From Streptomyces sp. NBC_01551 (GTDB taxonomy: Bacteria; Actinomycetota; Actinomycetes; Streptomycetales; Streptomycetaceae), in contig NZ_JAPEPX010000001.1 of NCBI RefSeq assembly GCF_026339935.1, positions 5,297,501-5,361,500 on the forward strand: DNA of 64,000 bases, in the 5' to 3' direction. This document shows, in pieces, positions 20,084-28,325 of the stretch. The number at the start of each line of letters is the position of its first letter. The stretch's first letter is position 1. The translations under genes and the position numbers were made by a program. A model generated the notes under the pieces. It worked only from the letters and a program-made list of their open reading frames with translations. It did not search any database and was not told the origin of the DNA.

Positions 20084-21358
20084 GTGAGCTCGGGAGGTCT
20101 GGAGCTGCCCCCTGGTGACAGCGGTCACGAGGGCGGCCCGGCTGATGCCGCAGGCGGGGCGCCGGGCGGCGCGCCCGCCGGGGTGCCGGCCGGGGCGGTG
20201 TCACTGGCCCCGTCGTCGACCGGGAACGTGCGCACCGGGGCCGAGCTGGACTGGGGCGCTGAGGCGTGGAGCGAGGTCCGCACCCGGGCCCAGCGCGCGG
20301 GCCGCGCGTACATCTGGCTGAATCTCGTCGAGCAGCGGCTGCGGGCCGTCGTCGGCGCGGTGCTGCGCCCGATCTACGAGCCGGTGCACGGGCAGGACGA
20401 CTGGGTCGTCGCGGCAGCCGGGCCCGCCGGGCAGGAGTGGGTGCAGCGCGCCGTGGCGGTACGGGAGGTCAGCCGGCGCAAGGGCTACCTGCTGGACCCG
20501 GCCGACGACAACGTGCTGAGCTTCCTCACCCTGCCCCAGCTGCGGGAGCTGATGGTCCAGCACTGGCCCTGCTTCGAGCCGTACTTCGACGACCGGCGCG
20601 ACATCGAGCTGGCGCTGGACGAGCTGGAGGTCACCCGGAACGTGGTCTCCCGCAACCGGGCCCTGTCACGGGCGGTGCTGGAGCAGGCCGAACGGGCCTC
20701 GGCACGGCTGCTGGAGGTCCTGGGCGGGGGCGCGGGCAGCCCGGCGGCGGACCGGCTGCCGATCGACGCCGTCGAGGACCTGGTGGGCGACCGGTACGCG
20801 GACGTCATCTCGGTCCACCCGGACCGGGTGCGGCTCCAGCGGCAGCTGCCGGCCGAGGACCTGTTCGGGGGCGCGCGGCGGCTCGACGCCATCGGCATAG
20901 GCCTCAACCTGCTGGTGCAGAACTTCTCGGGCCGAAGACTCGTCCGCCTCACGGAGGCGGGCTGCCGGGTGCGGCTGCTGTTCCTGAACCCGGCGAGCAG
21001 CGCCGTCAAGCGGCGCGAGCGGGAGCTGGGGCTGCGCAAGGGCGAGCTGAGCCGGTCGGTGGAGATGAACATCCTGCACGTGCGCCGGGTGCGGGCGGGG
21101 CTGAAGGACCCCTCGCGGTTCGACATCCACGTCTTCGACGAGACCCCGCGCTTCACCGCCTACCTGGTGGAGGGGGAGTCCTCGGGCATCGCGGTGGTCC
21201 AGTCGTACCTGCGGCGGGCGCGGGGCATGGAGGCCCCGGTGCTGGTCCTGCGCGGTGGCGGCGGGCGGGGCGCGGCGAAGGACGCGGACCACGGACTGTT
21301 CCCGACGTACCGGGAGGAATTCGAATCCGTGTGGGAGGACTCCCGCCCGGTGTCGTGA
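20084..21358 (+). CDS. HEPN-domain protein of the SAV2148 type
   Basis: 424 residues. After a Gly/Ala/Pro-rich N-terminus (about 50 residues) the protein is largely helical. The region RAYIWLNLVEQRLRAVVG to RPIYEPVH contains an R-x6-H spacing compatible with the HEPN ribonuclease motif, and the protein resembles the conserved Streptomyces family annotated as SAV2148-family HEPN proteins. GTG at 20084 is chosen because AAGGCGG lies 8 nt upstream. No partner antitoxin gene is adjacent; a DEDDh exonuclease gene follows 65 bp downstream on the same strand. Function in the family is not established. Confidence 0.75.
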   Translation: MSSGGLELPPGDSGHEGGPADAAGGAPGGAPAGVPAGAVSLAPSSTGNVRTGAELDWGAEAWSEVRTRAQRAGRAYIWLNLVEQRLRAVVGAVLRPIYEPVHGQDDWVVAAAGPAGQEWVQRAVAVREVSRRKGYLLDPADDNVLSFLTLPQLRELMVQHWPCFEPYFDDRRDIELALDELEVTRNVVSRNRALSRAVLEQAERASARLLEVLGGGAGSPAADRLPIDAVEDLVGDRYADVISVHPDRVRLQRQLPAEDLFGGARRLDAIGIGLNLLVQNFSGRRLVRLTEAGCRVRLLFLNPASSAVKRRERELGLRKGELSRSVEMNILHVRRVRAGLKDPSRFDIHVFDETPRFTAYLVEGESSGIAVVQSYLRRARGMEAPVLVLRGGGGRGAAKDADHGLFPTYREEFESVWEDSRPVS

Positions 21359-21423
21359 CTGTCAGTGCCCCGTGGCAGGCTGAAAGTCGTTGACCGGATG
21401 GATGTACGGGGGAGGGGCGCGTC

Positions 21424-22161
21424 ATGGTGGCGTGGCACGGGGGAGCGCTGGTCGGATTCGACCTGGAGACGACGGGGACGGAGCCGGGGGAGTCGCGGAT
21501 CGTGACGGCCGCGGTGGTCGAGGTACGCGGCGGCGAGGTGCGCGAGCGGCGCGGCTGGCTCGCCGATCCGGGGATACCGATCCCGGAGCAGGCCTCGGCG
21601 ATCCACGGGATCAGCACGGCTCGGGCCGTCGCGGAGGGCCGCCCGGTGCGGGAGGTCGCGGAGGAGGTGGCGGCCGTCCTGGTGGAGCACTGGCGGCGCG
21701 GCGCGGTGGTGGTCGCCTACAACGCGGCCTTCGACCTGACGCTGCTGTCCGCGGAGCTGGCCCGGCACGGGCTGCCGTCGCTGTCCGACCGGCTCGGCGG
21801 GGCCGAGACGGGGCCGGTGGTGGACCCGCTGACCATCGACCGGGCCGTGGACCGCTACCGGCGCGGCAAGCGCACGCTGGAGGCGGTGTGCGGGGTGTAC
21901 GGGGTCACCCTGGACGACGCGCACGACGCCGGGGCGGACGCGCTGGCCGCGGTCCAGGTGGCCCGCGCGATAGCCGACCGCCACCCGGAGGTGGCCGGCC
22001 TCACCCCGGCCGACCTGCATGACCGCCAGAGCGCCTGGCACGCCCGCTGGGCCCGCGACTTCCAGTCCTACCTCCGCCGCCAGGGCACCCCGGACGCGGT
22101 GATCGACACCGCCTGGCCCCTTCGCGGCCTCATCCCGGCCGCGGCCGCGGCCACGGCCTGA
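21424..22161 (+). CDS. DEDDh-type 3'-5' exonuclease (DnaQ fold)
   Basis: 245 residues with the exonuclease motifs of the epsilon/DnaQ group: ExoI FDLETTGTEP (Asp and Glu), ExoII AYNAAFDLTLL (Asp), and ExoIII with HDAGADALA (His and Asp), giving DEDDh. It should be a metal-dependent 3'-5' exonuclease on DNA or RNA. It lacks a polymerase domain, so it may work in repair, RNA turnover or as a stand-alone proofreader. GGGGGAGGGG upstream is a good ribosome site for the ATG at 21424. It is likely co-transcribed with the HEPN gene. Confidence 0.9.
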   Translation: MVAWHGGALVGFDLETTGTEPGESRIVTAAVVEVRGGEVRERRGWLADPGIPIPEQASAIHGISTARAVAEGRPVREVAEEVAAVLVEHWRRGAVVVAYNAAFDLTLLSAELARHGLPSLSDRLGGAETGPVVDPLTIDRAVDRYRRGKRTLEAVCGVYGVTLDDAHDAGADALAAVQVARAIADRHPEVAGLTPADLHDRQSAWHARWARDFQSYLRRQGTPDAVIDTAWPLRGLIPAAAAATA

Positions 22162-22198
22162 GGGCGGCGGGGCCGGAGGGACGCCGGTACCGCGCCGG

Positions 22199-23056
22199 TC
22201 AGAAGGCGTGCCAGCGGGTTTCGGGGGTGTTGTCGCGGAGCGAGGTGACGCGGCGGCGGAATTCGGCCAGGGCGTTGGGGTTCGTCGGGGCGTGTTGGGC
22301 GACCCAGGCACAGCTGGCCGTTTCGCGGGCGCCGCGCAGGACCGCGCAGCCTGCCCAGGTGCGGACGTCCCAGCCGTAGGCCGTGGCGAACGCGTCGTAG
22401 GAAGCGGCGGGCAGGCCGTAGCGGTCGCGGGACAGGGCCATCACCACCAGGTCGTGCTCGCGCAGGTCGGCCGAGACGGTCTCCAGGTCGACCAGCACCG
22501 GTCCGTCCGGGCCCACGTGGACGTTGCGGGGAAGGGCGTCGCCGTGGATCGCGCCCCGGGGCAGGTGCGGGGTGAGGCCGGCCACCTCGCCGGCGTACGC
22601 GTCGCGCCGCTCGCGCAGGTAGGCGGCGTCCGCCGGGTCGATGGCCTGGCCGGCCAGCCGCAGCCAGCGCTCGACGCCGCCCAGCAGGTCCCGCGGTGGC
22701 AGGTCGAACGGCGGGGCGGGCAGCGCGTGGACGCGCCGCAGCAGCGCCGCGAGGTCCTCCGGACCGGCCGGGCGGACCGCGTCCGGCAGCCGGTGCCACA
22801 CCGTCAGCGGGTGCCCGTCCACCAGCCGCGGCTTCGGCTCGGCCGCGCGCACGGCCGGGACACCGGCGTCCGCGAACCAGGCCGCGACCGCCAGCTCCCG
22901 CTCGGCGCGCTCCAGCAGCGCCGCCTCCCGACCCACCTTCACGACCAGGTCGCCGACCGCGAAGACGGCGTTCTCGCCGAGGGCCAGCAGCGCGGCCCGC
23001 TCCGTGGGGCCGAGCCCCGCCGCCGTCAGTACGTCCCTGGCCCGCGCCTCGTCCAT
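22199..23056 (-). CDS. Aminoglycoside phosphotransferase (APH)-fold kinase
   Basis: 285 residues. The APH/choline-kinase catalytic loop is clear: HGDALPRNVHV followed by LVDLETVSAD, giving the catalytic Asp, the Asn and the metal-binding Asp. A P-loop-like N-lobe (GENAVFAVGDLVVKVGR with the ATP-binding Lys) precedes it. It phosphorylates a hydroxyl of an unknown small molecule; resistance is only one option, since most such chromosomal proteins have unknown substrates. ATG at 23056 follows CGGAGGGCGGC, a strong site. The gene is divergent from the sugar ABC importer genes across 144 bp. Confidence 0.85.
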   Translation of the reverse strand: MDEARARDVLTAAGLGPTERAALLALGENAVFAVGDLVVKVGREAALLERAERELAVAAWFADAGVPAVRAAEPKPRLVDGHPLTVWHRLPDAVRPAGPEDLAALLRRVHALPAPPFDLPPRDLLGGVERWLRLAGQAIDPADAAYLRERRDAYAGEVAGLTPHLPRGAIHGDALPRNVHVGPDGPVLVDLETVSADLREHDLVVMALSRDRYGLPAASYDAFATAYGWDVRTWAGCAVLRGARETASCAWVAQHAPTNPNALAEFRRRVTSLRDNTPETRWHAF

Positions 23057-23200
23057 GCCGCCCTCCGCCACCCGTCCGGTTCGTCGTGAATCCGCCAAGT
23101 CTCGCATCCGGTTGCCGCGCGCCTTGACGCGCCAAGGGGCCCTGCGCACGATGACCGAGGCGGACCGGATCCCGGTGATCCATCCGGAAGGCGGGTAGAA

Positions 23201-24103
23201 GTGACCTCAGCCGTCGCGGCCCCGGCACGCCGGCGGGCCGATCACGGAGCCTGGTTCCTGGTCCTGCCGGCGCTCGTCCCGATCCTCCTCCTCAGCGTCG
23301 GCCCGCTGCTCTACGGCATCGCCCTCGCCTTCACCGACGCGCAGTCCGGCCGCACCGCCGCCGCCCAGTGGACCGGCGTGCTCAACTTCCAGGACCTGCT
23401 GCACGACCGGCTGTTCTGGGAGTCCTTCCGGATCGGCCTGCTCTGGGCGGTCGGCGTCACCGTGCCGCAGTTCCTGCTGGGCCTCGGCCTCGCCCTCCTG
23501 CTCAACCAGAACCTCCGCTTCCGCTGGCTGGCGCGGTCCCTCGCGATCATCCCGTGGGCCATGCCCGAGGTGGTCGTCGCCATCATGTGGCGCCTCGTCT
23601 ACCACCCCGACGCGGGCGTCCTGAACGAGACCCTGTCCGGCCTCGGCCTCGGCGGCGACACCGACTGGCTCAGCGGGCTCGCCACCGCGCTCCCCGCCGT
23701 GATCCTCGTCGGCGTCTGGGCGGGTATGCCGCAGACCACCGTGACCCTGCTCGCCGGGCTCCAGAACACCCCGCACGAACTCCACGAGGCGGCCGCCCTC
23801 GACGGGGCGGGTGCCTGGCGCCGCTTCCGGGCCGTGACCTGGCCCGCGCTCAGGCCCGTCGCGCTGTCCGTCTCCGCGCTGAACCTCATCTGGAACTTCA
23901 ACGCGTTCGCCCTGGTCTACGTCCTCACGGGCGGCGGGCCCGGCGGCCGCACCCGCCTGCCGATGCTCTTCGCCTACGAAGAGGCCTTCCGCTACGGCCA
24001 GTTCGGATACGCCGCCGCGATGGGCTGTGTGATGGTCGCCGTGATCTCCGTACTGCTCGCCGGGTACCTGGCCGGACGGCTGAAAGGAGACGACGCCCGA
24101 TGA
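23201..24103 (+). CDS. Carbohydrate ABC transporter permease (MalF type)
   Basis: 300 residues with about six transmembrane segments and the EAA loop ELHEAAALDGAGAWRRFRAVTWPALRP, in which EAA---G contacts the ATPase. GTG start at 23201, with AAGGCGGG upstream. Its stop overlaps the ATG of the second permease by 4 nt (ATGA). With the next two genes it forms a CUT1-type sugar importer. An ATPase gene is missing, as is usual in Streptomyces, where MsiK serves many such importers. A 5-bp inverted repeat, ccttg-N6-caagg, lies about 78 bp upstream, overlapping a TTGACG -35 element. Confidence 0.92.
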   Translation: MTSAVAAPARRRADHGAWFLVLPALVPILLLSVGPLLYGIALAFTDAQSGRTAAAQWTGVLNFQDLLHDRLFWESFRIGLLWAVGVTVPQFLLGLGLALLLNQNLRFRWLARSLAIIPWAMPEVVVAIMWRLVYHPDAGVLNETLSGLGLGGDTDWLSGLATALPAVILVGVWAGMPQTTVTLLAGLQNTPHELHEAAALDGAGAWRRFRAVTWPALRPVALSVSALNLIWNFNAFALVYVLTGGGPGGRTRLPMLFAYEEAFRYGQFGYAAAMGCVMVAVISVLLAGYLAGRLKGDDAR

Positions 24104-25056
24104 CCTCCCGGATCCACGGCACCCGCCGCACCGGGCGTGCGGGCCGCACCCCCCGCACCCCCCGCACCCCCCGCGCCGGCCGCGCCGGGCGGGGCGCCCG
24201 TACCCGCCGCGCCGGCCGCACCCCCCGTACCCGCCGCGCCGGGCGGGCCGCCCAGTACGCCGCGCTCGCCGCGTACCTCGTCTTCCTCGGCTTCCCGCTC
24301 CTGTGGCTGCTCTCCACCGCCTTCAAGCCCCCGCGCGAGCTCGGCAGCCTGCACCCCACCTGGCTGCCCGAGGACCCGACCCTCGACAACTTCCGCCAGG
24401 CCTTCGAGGAGCAGCCCCTGCTGCACGCCGCCCTCAACAGCCTGACCGCCGCGCTGTGCGCCGCCGTGATCGCCGTCGTGCTCGCCACCCCGACGGCCTT
24501 CGTGCTGGCCCGCCGCCGGGGCAGGCTCGCCACCGCCGCCACCGGGTGGGTCGTGGTCAGCCAGGCCTTCCCGTTCGTGCTCGTGATCATCCCGCTGTTC
24601 CTGGTGCTCAAGAACCTCCGCCTGATCAACTCGATGCCGGGCCTGATCCTCGTCTACGTCGTCTGGTCGCTGCCGTTCGCCCTGTGGATGCTGGTCGGAT
24701 ACGTCCGGGCCGTGCCGCCCGAGCTGGAGGAGGCGGCGGCGATGGACGGGGCCGGGCGGCTGCGCACCCTCGTCTCCGTGGTCGCGCCCCTGCTGGCCCC
24801 CGGGATCGTCGCCACCGCCCTCTTCGCGTTCATCACCGCGTGGAACGAGTTCTTCTTCGCCCTGGTCCTCCTCAAAACCCCGGAGAAGCAGACCTTGCCG
24901 GTCGTCCTGACCCACTTCCTCGGCGCCGAGGGGGCCGCCGACCTCGGCCCGCTCGCCGCCGCCGCGTTCCTGGCGACCCTGCCCTCGCTGGTGGTCTTCG
25001 CCGTCATCCAGAAGCGCATCACGGGCGGCCTGGCGGCCGGGGCGGTGAAGAGCTGA
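24100..25056 (+). CDS. Carbohydrate ABC transporter permease (MalG type) with Arg-rich N-tail
   Basis: 318 residues. From about residue 52 it is a typical MalG-like permease: six membrane segments and EAA loop ELEEAAAMDGAGRLRTLVSVVAP. The first 51 residues are unusual: about 18 Arg in short repeats of TPR, AGR and TRR, encoded by a repetitive GC-rich stretch (24118-24252). MalG homologues have only a short basic tail. ATG at 24100 follows AAAGGAGACGAC, an excellent ribosome site, which supports the long N-terminus. Coupled to both neighbours (ATGA and TGATG). Confidence 0.9.
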   Translation: MTSRIHGTRRTGRAGRTPRTPRTPRAGRAGRGARTRRAGRTPRTRRAGRAAQYAALAAYLVFLGFPLLWLLSTAFKPPRELGSLHPTWLPEDPTLDNFRQAFEEQPLLHAALNSLTAALCAAVIAVVLATPTAFVLARRRGRLATAATGWVVVSQAFPFVLVIIPLFLVLKNLRLINSMPGLILVYVVWSLPFALWMLVGYVRAVPPELEEAAAMDGAGRLRTLVSVVAPLLAPGIVATALFAFITAWNEFFFALVLLKTPEKQTLPVVLTHFLGAEGAADLGPLAAAAFLATLPSLVVFAVIQKRITGGLAAGAVKS

Positions 25057-26414
25057 TGACCCCGCCCCGTGCGGTTCGCACCCTCCGCCCGCTCCGGCGC
25101 CTGCGCGCCCTCGTGGCCGCTGCCGCCGCCGCGGCCACACTGCTCTCCGGATGCTCCGGCGGCGCGCCCTCCGACGGCGCGGGCCCCGACGGGACCGTCA
25201 GGATCCGCTTCCAGTCGCTCGCCTGGCAGAAGGAGTCCGTCGCGGCCAACAAGGCGCTCGTCGCCGAGTGGAACGCCGCCCACCCCGGCATCCGCGTCGA
25301 GTACGTGCAGGGCAGCTGGAGCAGCGTCCACGACCAGCTGCTGACCTCCTTCGAGGGCGGCGAGGCCCCCGACGTCATCCACGACGCCTCCGACGACCTG
25401 GCCGACTTCGCCTACGGCGGGCACCTCGCCGACCTGCGGCCGCTGCTCTCCGACCGCCTCAAGGCCGACATCCCGGCCCGCAGCTGGGAGACCACCACGC
25501 TCGGCGCCGACGGCGGCGTCTACGGGGTGCCCTTCCTCCAGGAACCCCGGGTCCTGATGGCCAACACCGCGCTGCTGCGCGCCTCCGGGGTCCGCGTCCC
25601 CACCCCCGAGGCCCCGTGGAGCTGGGAGGAGTTCCGTACGGCCGCGCGGCGGCTCACGACCGACGGGCGGTACGGGATCGCCTGGCCGCTCAAGGACCCG
25701 GTCTCCGCCACCCTCAACCTCGGCCTGTCCGCGGGCGGCCGCCTCTTCCACCGCGAGCCGGACGGCAGGGCCGGCATCCGCTGGGCCGAGGGCGACTCCG
25801 TCGTGCCCGCCACCATCCGGGCGCAGCTCGACACCGACCGCAGCGCCTCCCGCGCCACTCTCGGCATGGGCGGGTCCGACACCCTCCCCGGCTTCTTCGG
25901 CGGCAAGTACGCGATGGTGCCGCTCGGGTTCTCGTACCGCCAGCAGATCGTCCAGCAGGCCCCGCCCGGGTTCGAGTGGCAGGTGCTGCCGCCCCCGGCC
26001 GGGGTGGCCGGTCCGGCCCAGGGCGTGAGCCCGCAGACCCTGTCCATCGCGCGCGACAGCCGCCACCCGAAGGAGGCGGCGGCCTTCATCGACTTCCTGC
26101 TGAGCCCGCCCAACATGGTCCGCCTCGCGCGCGGCGACTGGATGCTGCCGACGGGTACGAGCGCCCTCGCCGACCCCGCCCTGCGCACCCCGGAGCTCGG
26201 CTGGGCCACGGGCGCGGCCCTGGCGGACCGGCTGAGTCCGGCGCCGGCCCCGTCGGTGCGCGGGTACCCGGAGTGGAAGGACAAGGTCGCGACCCCGGCC
26301 CTGCAGGAGTACTACAGCGGCGCGATCGGCCTCGCCGAGCTGGAGGAACGCCTGGTCGAGGAGGGGAACCGGGTGCTGGCCCGCTACCAGCGGCAGCCGC
26401 CCGGCGGGAAATGA
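25056..26414 (+). CDS. Sugar ABC transporter substrate-binding lipoprotein
   Basis: 452 residues. Signal peptide with a basic N-end (TLRPLRRLR), a hydrophobic core (ALVAAAAAAATLL) and lipobox LLSGC, so the mature protein is anchored by a lipid on Cys at about residue 33. The remainder is a type I (MalE-like) binding fold, with IRFQSLAWQKE, GEAPDVIHDASDDLADF and FIDFLLSPPNMVRLARGD. It binds an oligosaccharide outside the membrane and hands it to the two permeases. The ATG overlaps the upstream stop by 1 nt. The substrate is not readable. Confidence 0.92.
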   Translation: MTPPRAVRTLRPLRRLRALVAAAAAAATLLSGCSGGAPSDGAGPDGTVRIRFQSLAWQKESVAANKALVAEWNAAHPGIRVEYVQGSWSSVHDQLLTSFEGGEAPDVIHDASDDLADFAYGGHLADLRPLLSDRLKADIPARSWETTTLGADGGVYGVPFLQEPRVLMANTALLRASGVRVPTPEAPWSWEEFRTAARRLTTDGRYGIAWPLKDPVSATLNLGLSAGGRLFHREPDGRAGIRWAEGDSVVPATIRAQLDTDRSASRATLGMGGSDTLPGFFGGKYAMVPLGFSYRQQIVQQAPPGFEWQVLPPPAGVAGPAQGVSPQTLSIARDSRHPKEAAAFIDFLLSPPNMVRLARGDWMLPTGTSALADPALRTPELGWATGAALADRLSPAPAPSVRGYPEWKDKVATPALQEYYSGAIGLAELEERLVEEGNRVLARYQRQPPGGK

Positions 26415-26415
26415 A

Positions 26416-26451
26416 TTGCACGAGACGTCTCGTCTCGTTAGCTTGGATTCA
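26416..26451 (+). promoter_or_regulatory. Promoter with a perfect 14-bp palindrome before the glycosyltransferase gene
   Basis: A -35 TTGCAC (26416-26421), a 17-bp spacer and a -10 TAGCTT (26439-26444) give a start site at about 26451, which is the A of the ATG, so the mRNA would be leaderless. The perfect palindrome acgagacgtctcgt (26420-26433) covers the end of the -35 and most of the spacer, a layout typical of repression by a TetR-type dimer. No regulator gene is adjacent. Confidence 0.75.
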
Positions 26452-27731
26452 TGACCCCAGCCAAGCCGGCCACGCCCGCCACTGCGACCACGCGCGCCAC
26501 CCCCGCCAAGCCCGCGCACATCGCCATGTTCTCCATCGCCGCCCACGGCCACGTGAACCCGAGCATCGAGGTGATCCGGGAACTCGTCGCCCGCGGCCAC
26601 CGCGTCAGCTACGCCATCCCCGCCTCCTTCGCCGAGAAAGTCGCGGAGACCGGCGCCACCCCGGTGATCTGGAGCTCCACCCTCCCCACCGAGGAGGAGC
26701 CCGAGGCGTGGGGCACCGAACTCATCGACCACCTCGAACCGTTCCTGAAGGACGCCGTCCAGGCGCTGCCCCAGCTCGCCGCCGCCTTCGAGGGCGACGA
26801 ACCGGACCTGGTCCTCCACGACATCACCTCCTATCCGGCCCGCGTCCTGGCCCACCGCTGGGGCGTCCCCGCCGTCTCCCTCTCCCCGAACCTCGTCGCC
26901 TGGACGGGCTACGAGGAGGAGGTCGGCGTCCCGATGACGGCGGACCTGCGCGCCTCCGAGCGCGGCAAGGCGTACTACGCCCGGTTCCGCGCCTGGCTCG
27001 ACGAGAACGGCATCGACGAGGACTGCGACCGGTTCGTCGGTCGGCCGCGCCGCAGCGTCGTGCTGATCCCGCGCGCCCTCCAGCCGCACGCCGACCGGGT
27101 GGACGAGTCCGTGCACAGCTTCGTCGGGGCCTGCCAGGGCGACCGCTCCGCCACCCAGGGCACCTGGAACCGCCCGGCGGCCGCCGCCGGCAAGAAGGTG
27201 CTGCTGGTCTCCCTCGGCTCCGCGTTCACCCGGCAGCCCGCCTTCTACCGGGCCTGCGTCGAGGCCTTCGGGGACCTGCCCGACTGGCACGTGGTCCTCC
27301 AGATCGGCAAGTTCACCGACGAGGGCGAACTGGGCGAGATCCCCGCCAACGTCGAGGTCCACCGCTGGGTTCCGCAGCTGGACGTCCTGCGCCGGGCCGA
27401 CGCCTTCATCACCCACGCGGGCGCCGGCGGCAGCCAGGAAGGGCTGGCCACCGGCACCCCGATGGTCGCCGTCCCGCAGGCGGTGGACCAGTTCGGCAAC
27501 GCCGACATGCTCCAGGGGCTGGGCGTGGCCCGGCACGTCCCGATGGACGAGGCCGATGCCAAGACCCTCCGGGAGGCGGTCCTCGCGCTGGTCGCCGACC
27601 CGGAGGTGGCCGCCCGCCTCGCCGTGGTCCGGGCCGGGACGGCCGCCGAGGGCGGCACCCGACGGGCCGCCGACCTCATCGAGGCCGAACTGCCCGCGTT
27701 GTCAGTGGCCCGTCCTATCGTTCGCCCATGA
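26451..27731 (+). CDS. Macrolide-family glycosyltransferase (MGT, GT1)
   Basis: 426 residues, GT-B fold. The N-terminal acceptor half opens with [19 protein letters not shown]; the C-terminal half holds the nucleotide-sugar motif [25 protein letters not shown] followed by [15 protein letters not shown]. This matches the UDP-glucose-dependent macrolide glycosyltransferases that inactivate macrolides intracellularly, but this family also acts on other hydroxylated aglycones. The first 18 residues are Ala/Thr/Pro-rich. It has its own promoter with a palindromic operator just after the ABC operon, and its stop overlaps the DUF1697 start (ATGA). No macrolide synthesis genes are nearby, so a resistance or detoxification role is likely. 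Confidence 0.88.
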   Translation: MTPAKPATPATATTRATPAKPAHIAMFSIAAHGHVNPSIEVIRELVARGHRVSYAIPASFAEKVAETGATPVIWSSTLPTEEEPEAWGTELIDHLEPFLKDAVQALPQLAAAFEGDEPDLVLHDITSYPARVLAHRWGVPAVSLSPNLVAWTGYEEEVGVPMTADLRASERGKAYYARFRAWLDENGIDEDCDRFVGRPRRSVVLIPRALQPHADRVDESVHSFVGACQGDRSATQGTWNRPAAAAGKKVLLVSLGSAFTRQPAFYRACVEAFGDLPDWHVVLQIGKFTDEGELGEIPANVEVHRWVPQLDVLRRADAFITHAGAGGSQEGLATGTPMVAVPQAVDQFGNADMLQGLGVARHVPMDEADAKTLREAVLALVADPEVAARLAVVRAGTAAEGGTRRAADLIEAELPALSVARPIVRP

Positions 27732-28282
27732 CGACTCGGAAATTCGCCGCGCTGCTGCGGGGCATCAACGTCGGCGGGAGCAAGAAGGTCCCGATGGCCG
27801 ATCTGCGCCAGGTCCTGGAAGGCCTCGGACACGGGGACGTCCAGACCTACCTGCAGAGCGGCAACGCCGTCTTCAGTACAACGGAGGCGGAGCCGGACCC
27901 CGTGACCCTGGCCCGGGAGCTGGAGGCCGCCATCGAGGCCCGCTTCGGCTTCAAGGTGGCGTGCCTCGTCGTCGACGGCGCCTACCTGCGCGCCGTCGCC
28001 GCCGCCTGCCCCTTCCCGGCCGCCGAACTGGAGGGCAAGCAGCTGCACGCCACCTTCCTGTCCGAGCAGCCGGGCGAGGAGCGGTTCGCGGGCATCGACG
28101 GGCCCTCGTACCTCCCGGAGGAGTACCGGATCGGCGACCGGGTCCTCTACCTCTACGCGCCGAACGGCATGGGCCGCTCCAAACTGGGCGAGGTCCTGGC
28201 CAGACCCGCCCTCCTGAAGGGCATCGACGCCACGACCCGCAACTGGAACACGGTGGTCAAACTGGTCGAACTGACGGAGTGA
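27728..28282 (+). CDS. DUF1697 family protein
   Basis: 184 residues. The family opening [22 protein letters not shown] and the conserved [13 protein letters not shown] are clear; the C-terminal [15 protein letters not shown] is also typical. DUF1697 proteins are small cytoplasmic proteins of unknown activity. The gene overlaps the glycosyltransferase stop by 4 nt and should be translated from the same mRNA. Function not known. Confidence 0.9.
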   Translation: MTTRKFAALLRGINVGGSKKVPMADLRQVLEGLGHGDVQTYLQSGNAVFSTTEAEPDPVTLARELEAAIEARFGFKVACLVVDGAYLRAVAAACPFPAAELEGKQLHATFLSEQPGEERFAGIDGPSYLPEEYRIGDRVLYLYAPNGMGRSKLGEVLARPALLKGIDATTRNWNTVVKLVELTE

Positions 28283-28325
28283 CCGGGCAACGGAGCGACG
28301 GGGTGACCGTCCGCCGCCCGGTGCG

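Noticed and set aside
22199..23056. APH-fold kinase called an aminoglycoside-resistance gene
   Set aside because: Only the general APH fold is visible. No antibiotic-specific motif or resistance context is present, so the broader name is kept.
26451..27731. Glycosyltransferase as part of a macrolide biosynthesis cluster
   Set aside because: No polyketide synthase, sugar-synthesis or export genes are nearby; neighbours are a sugar importer, DUF1697 and the nuclease fusion.
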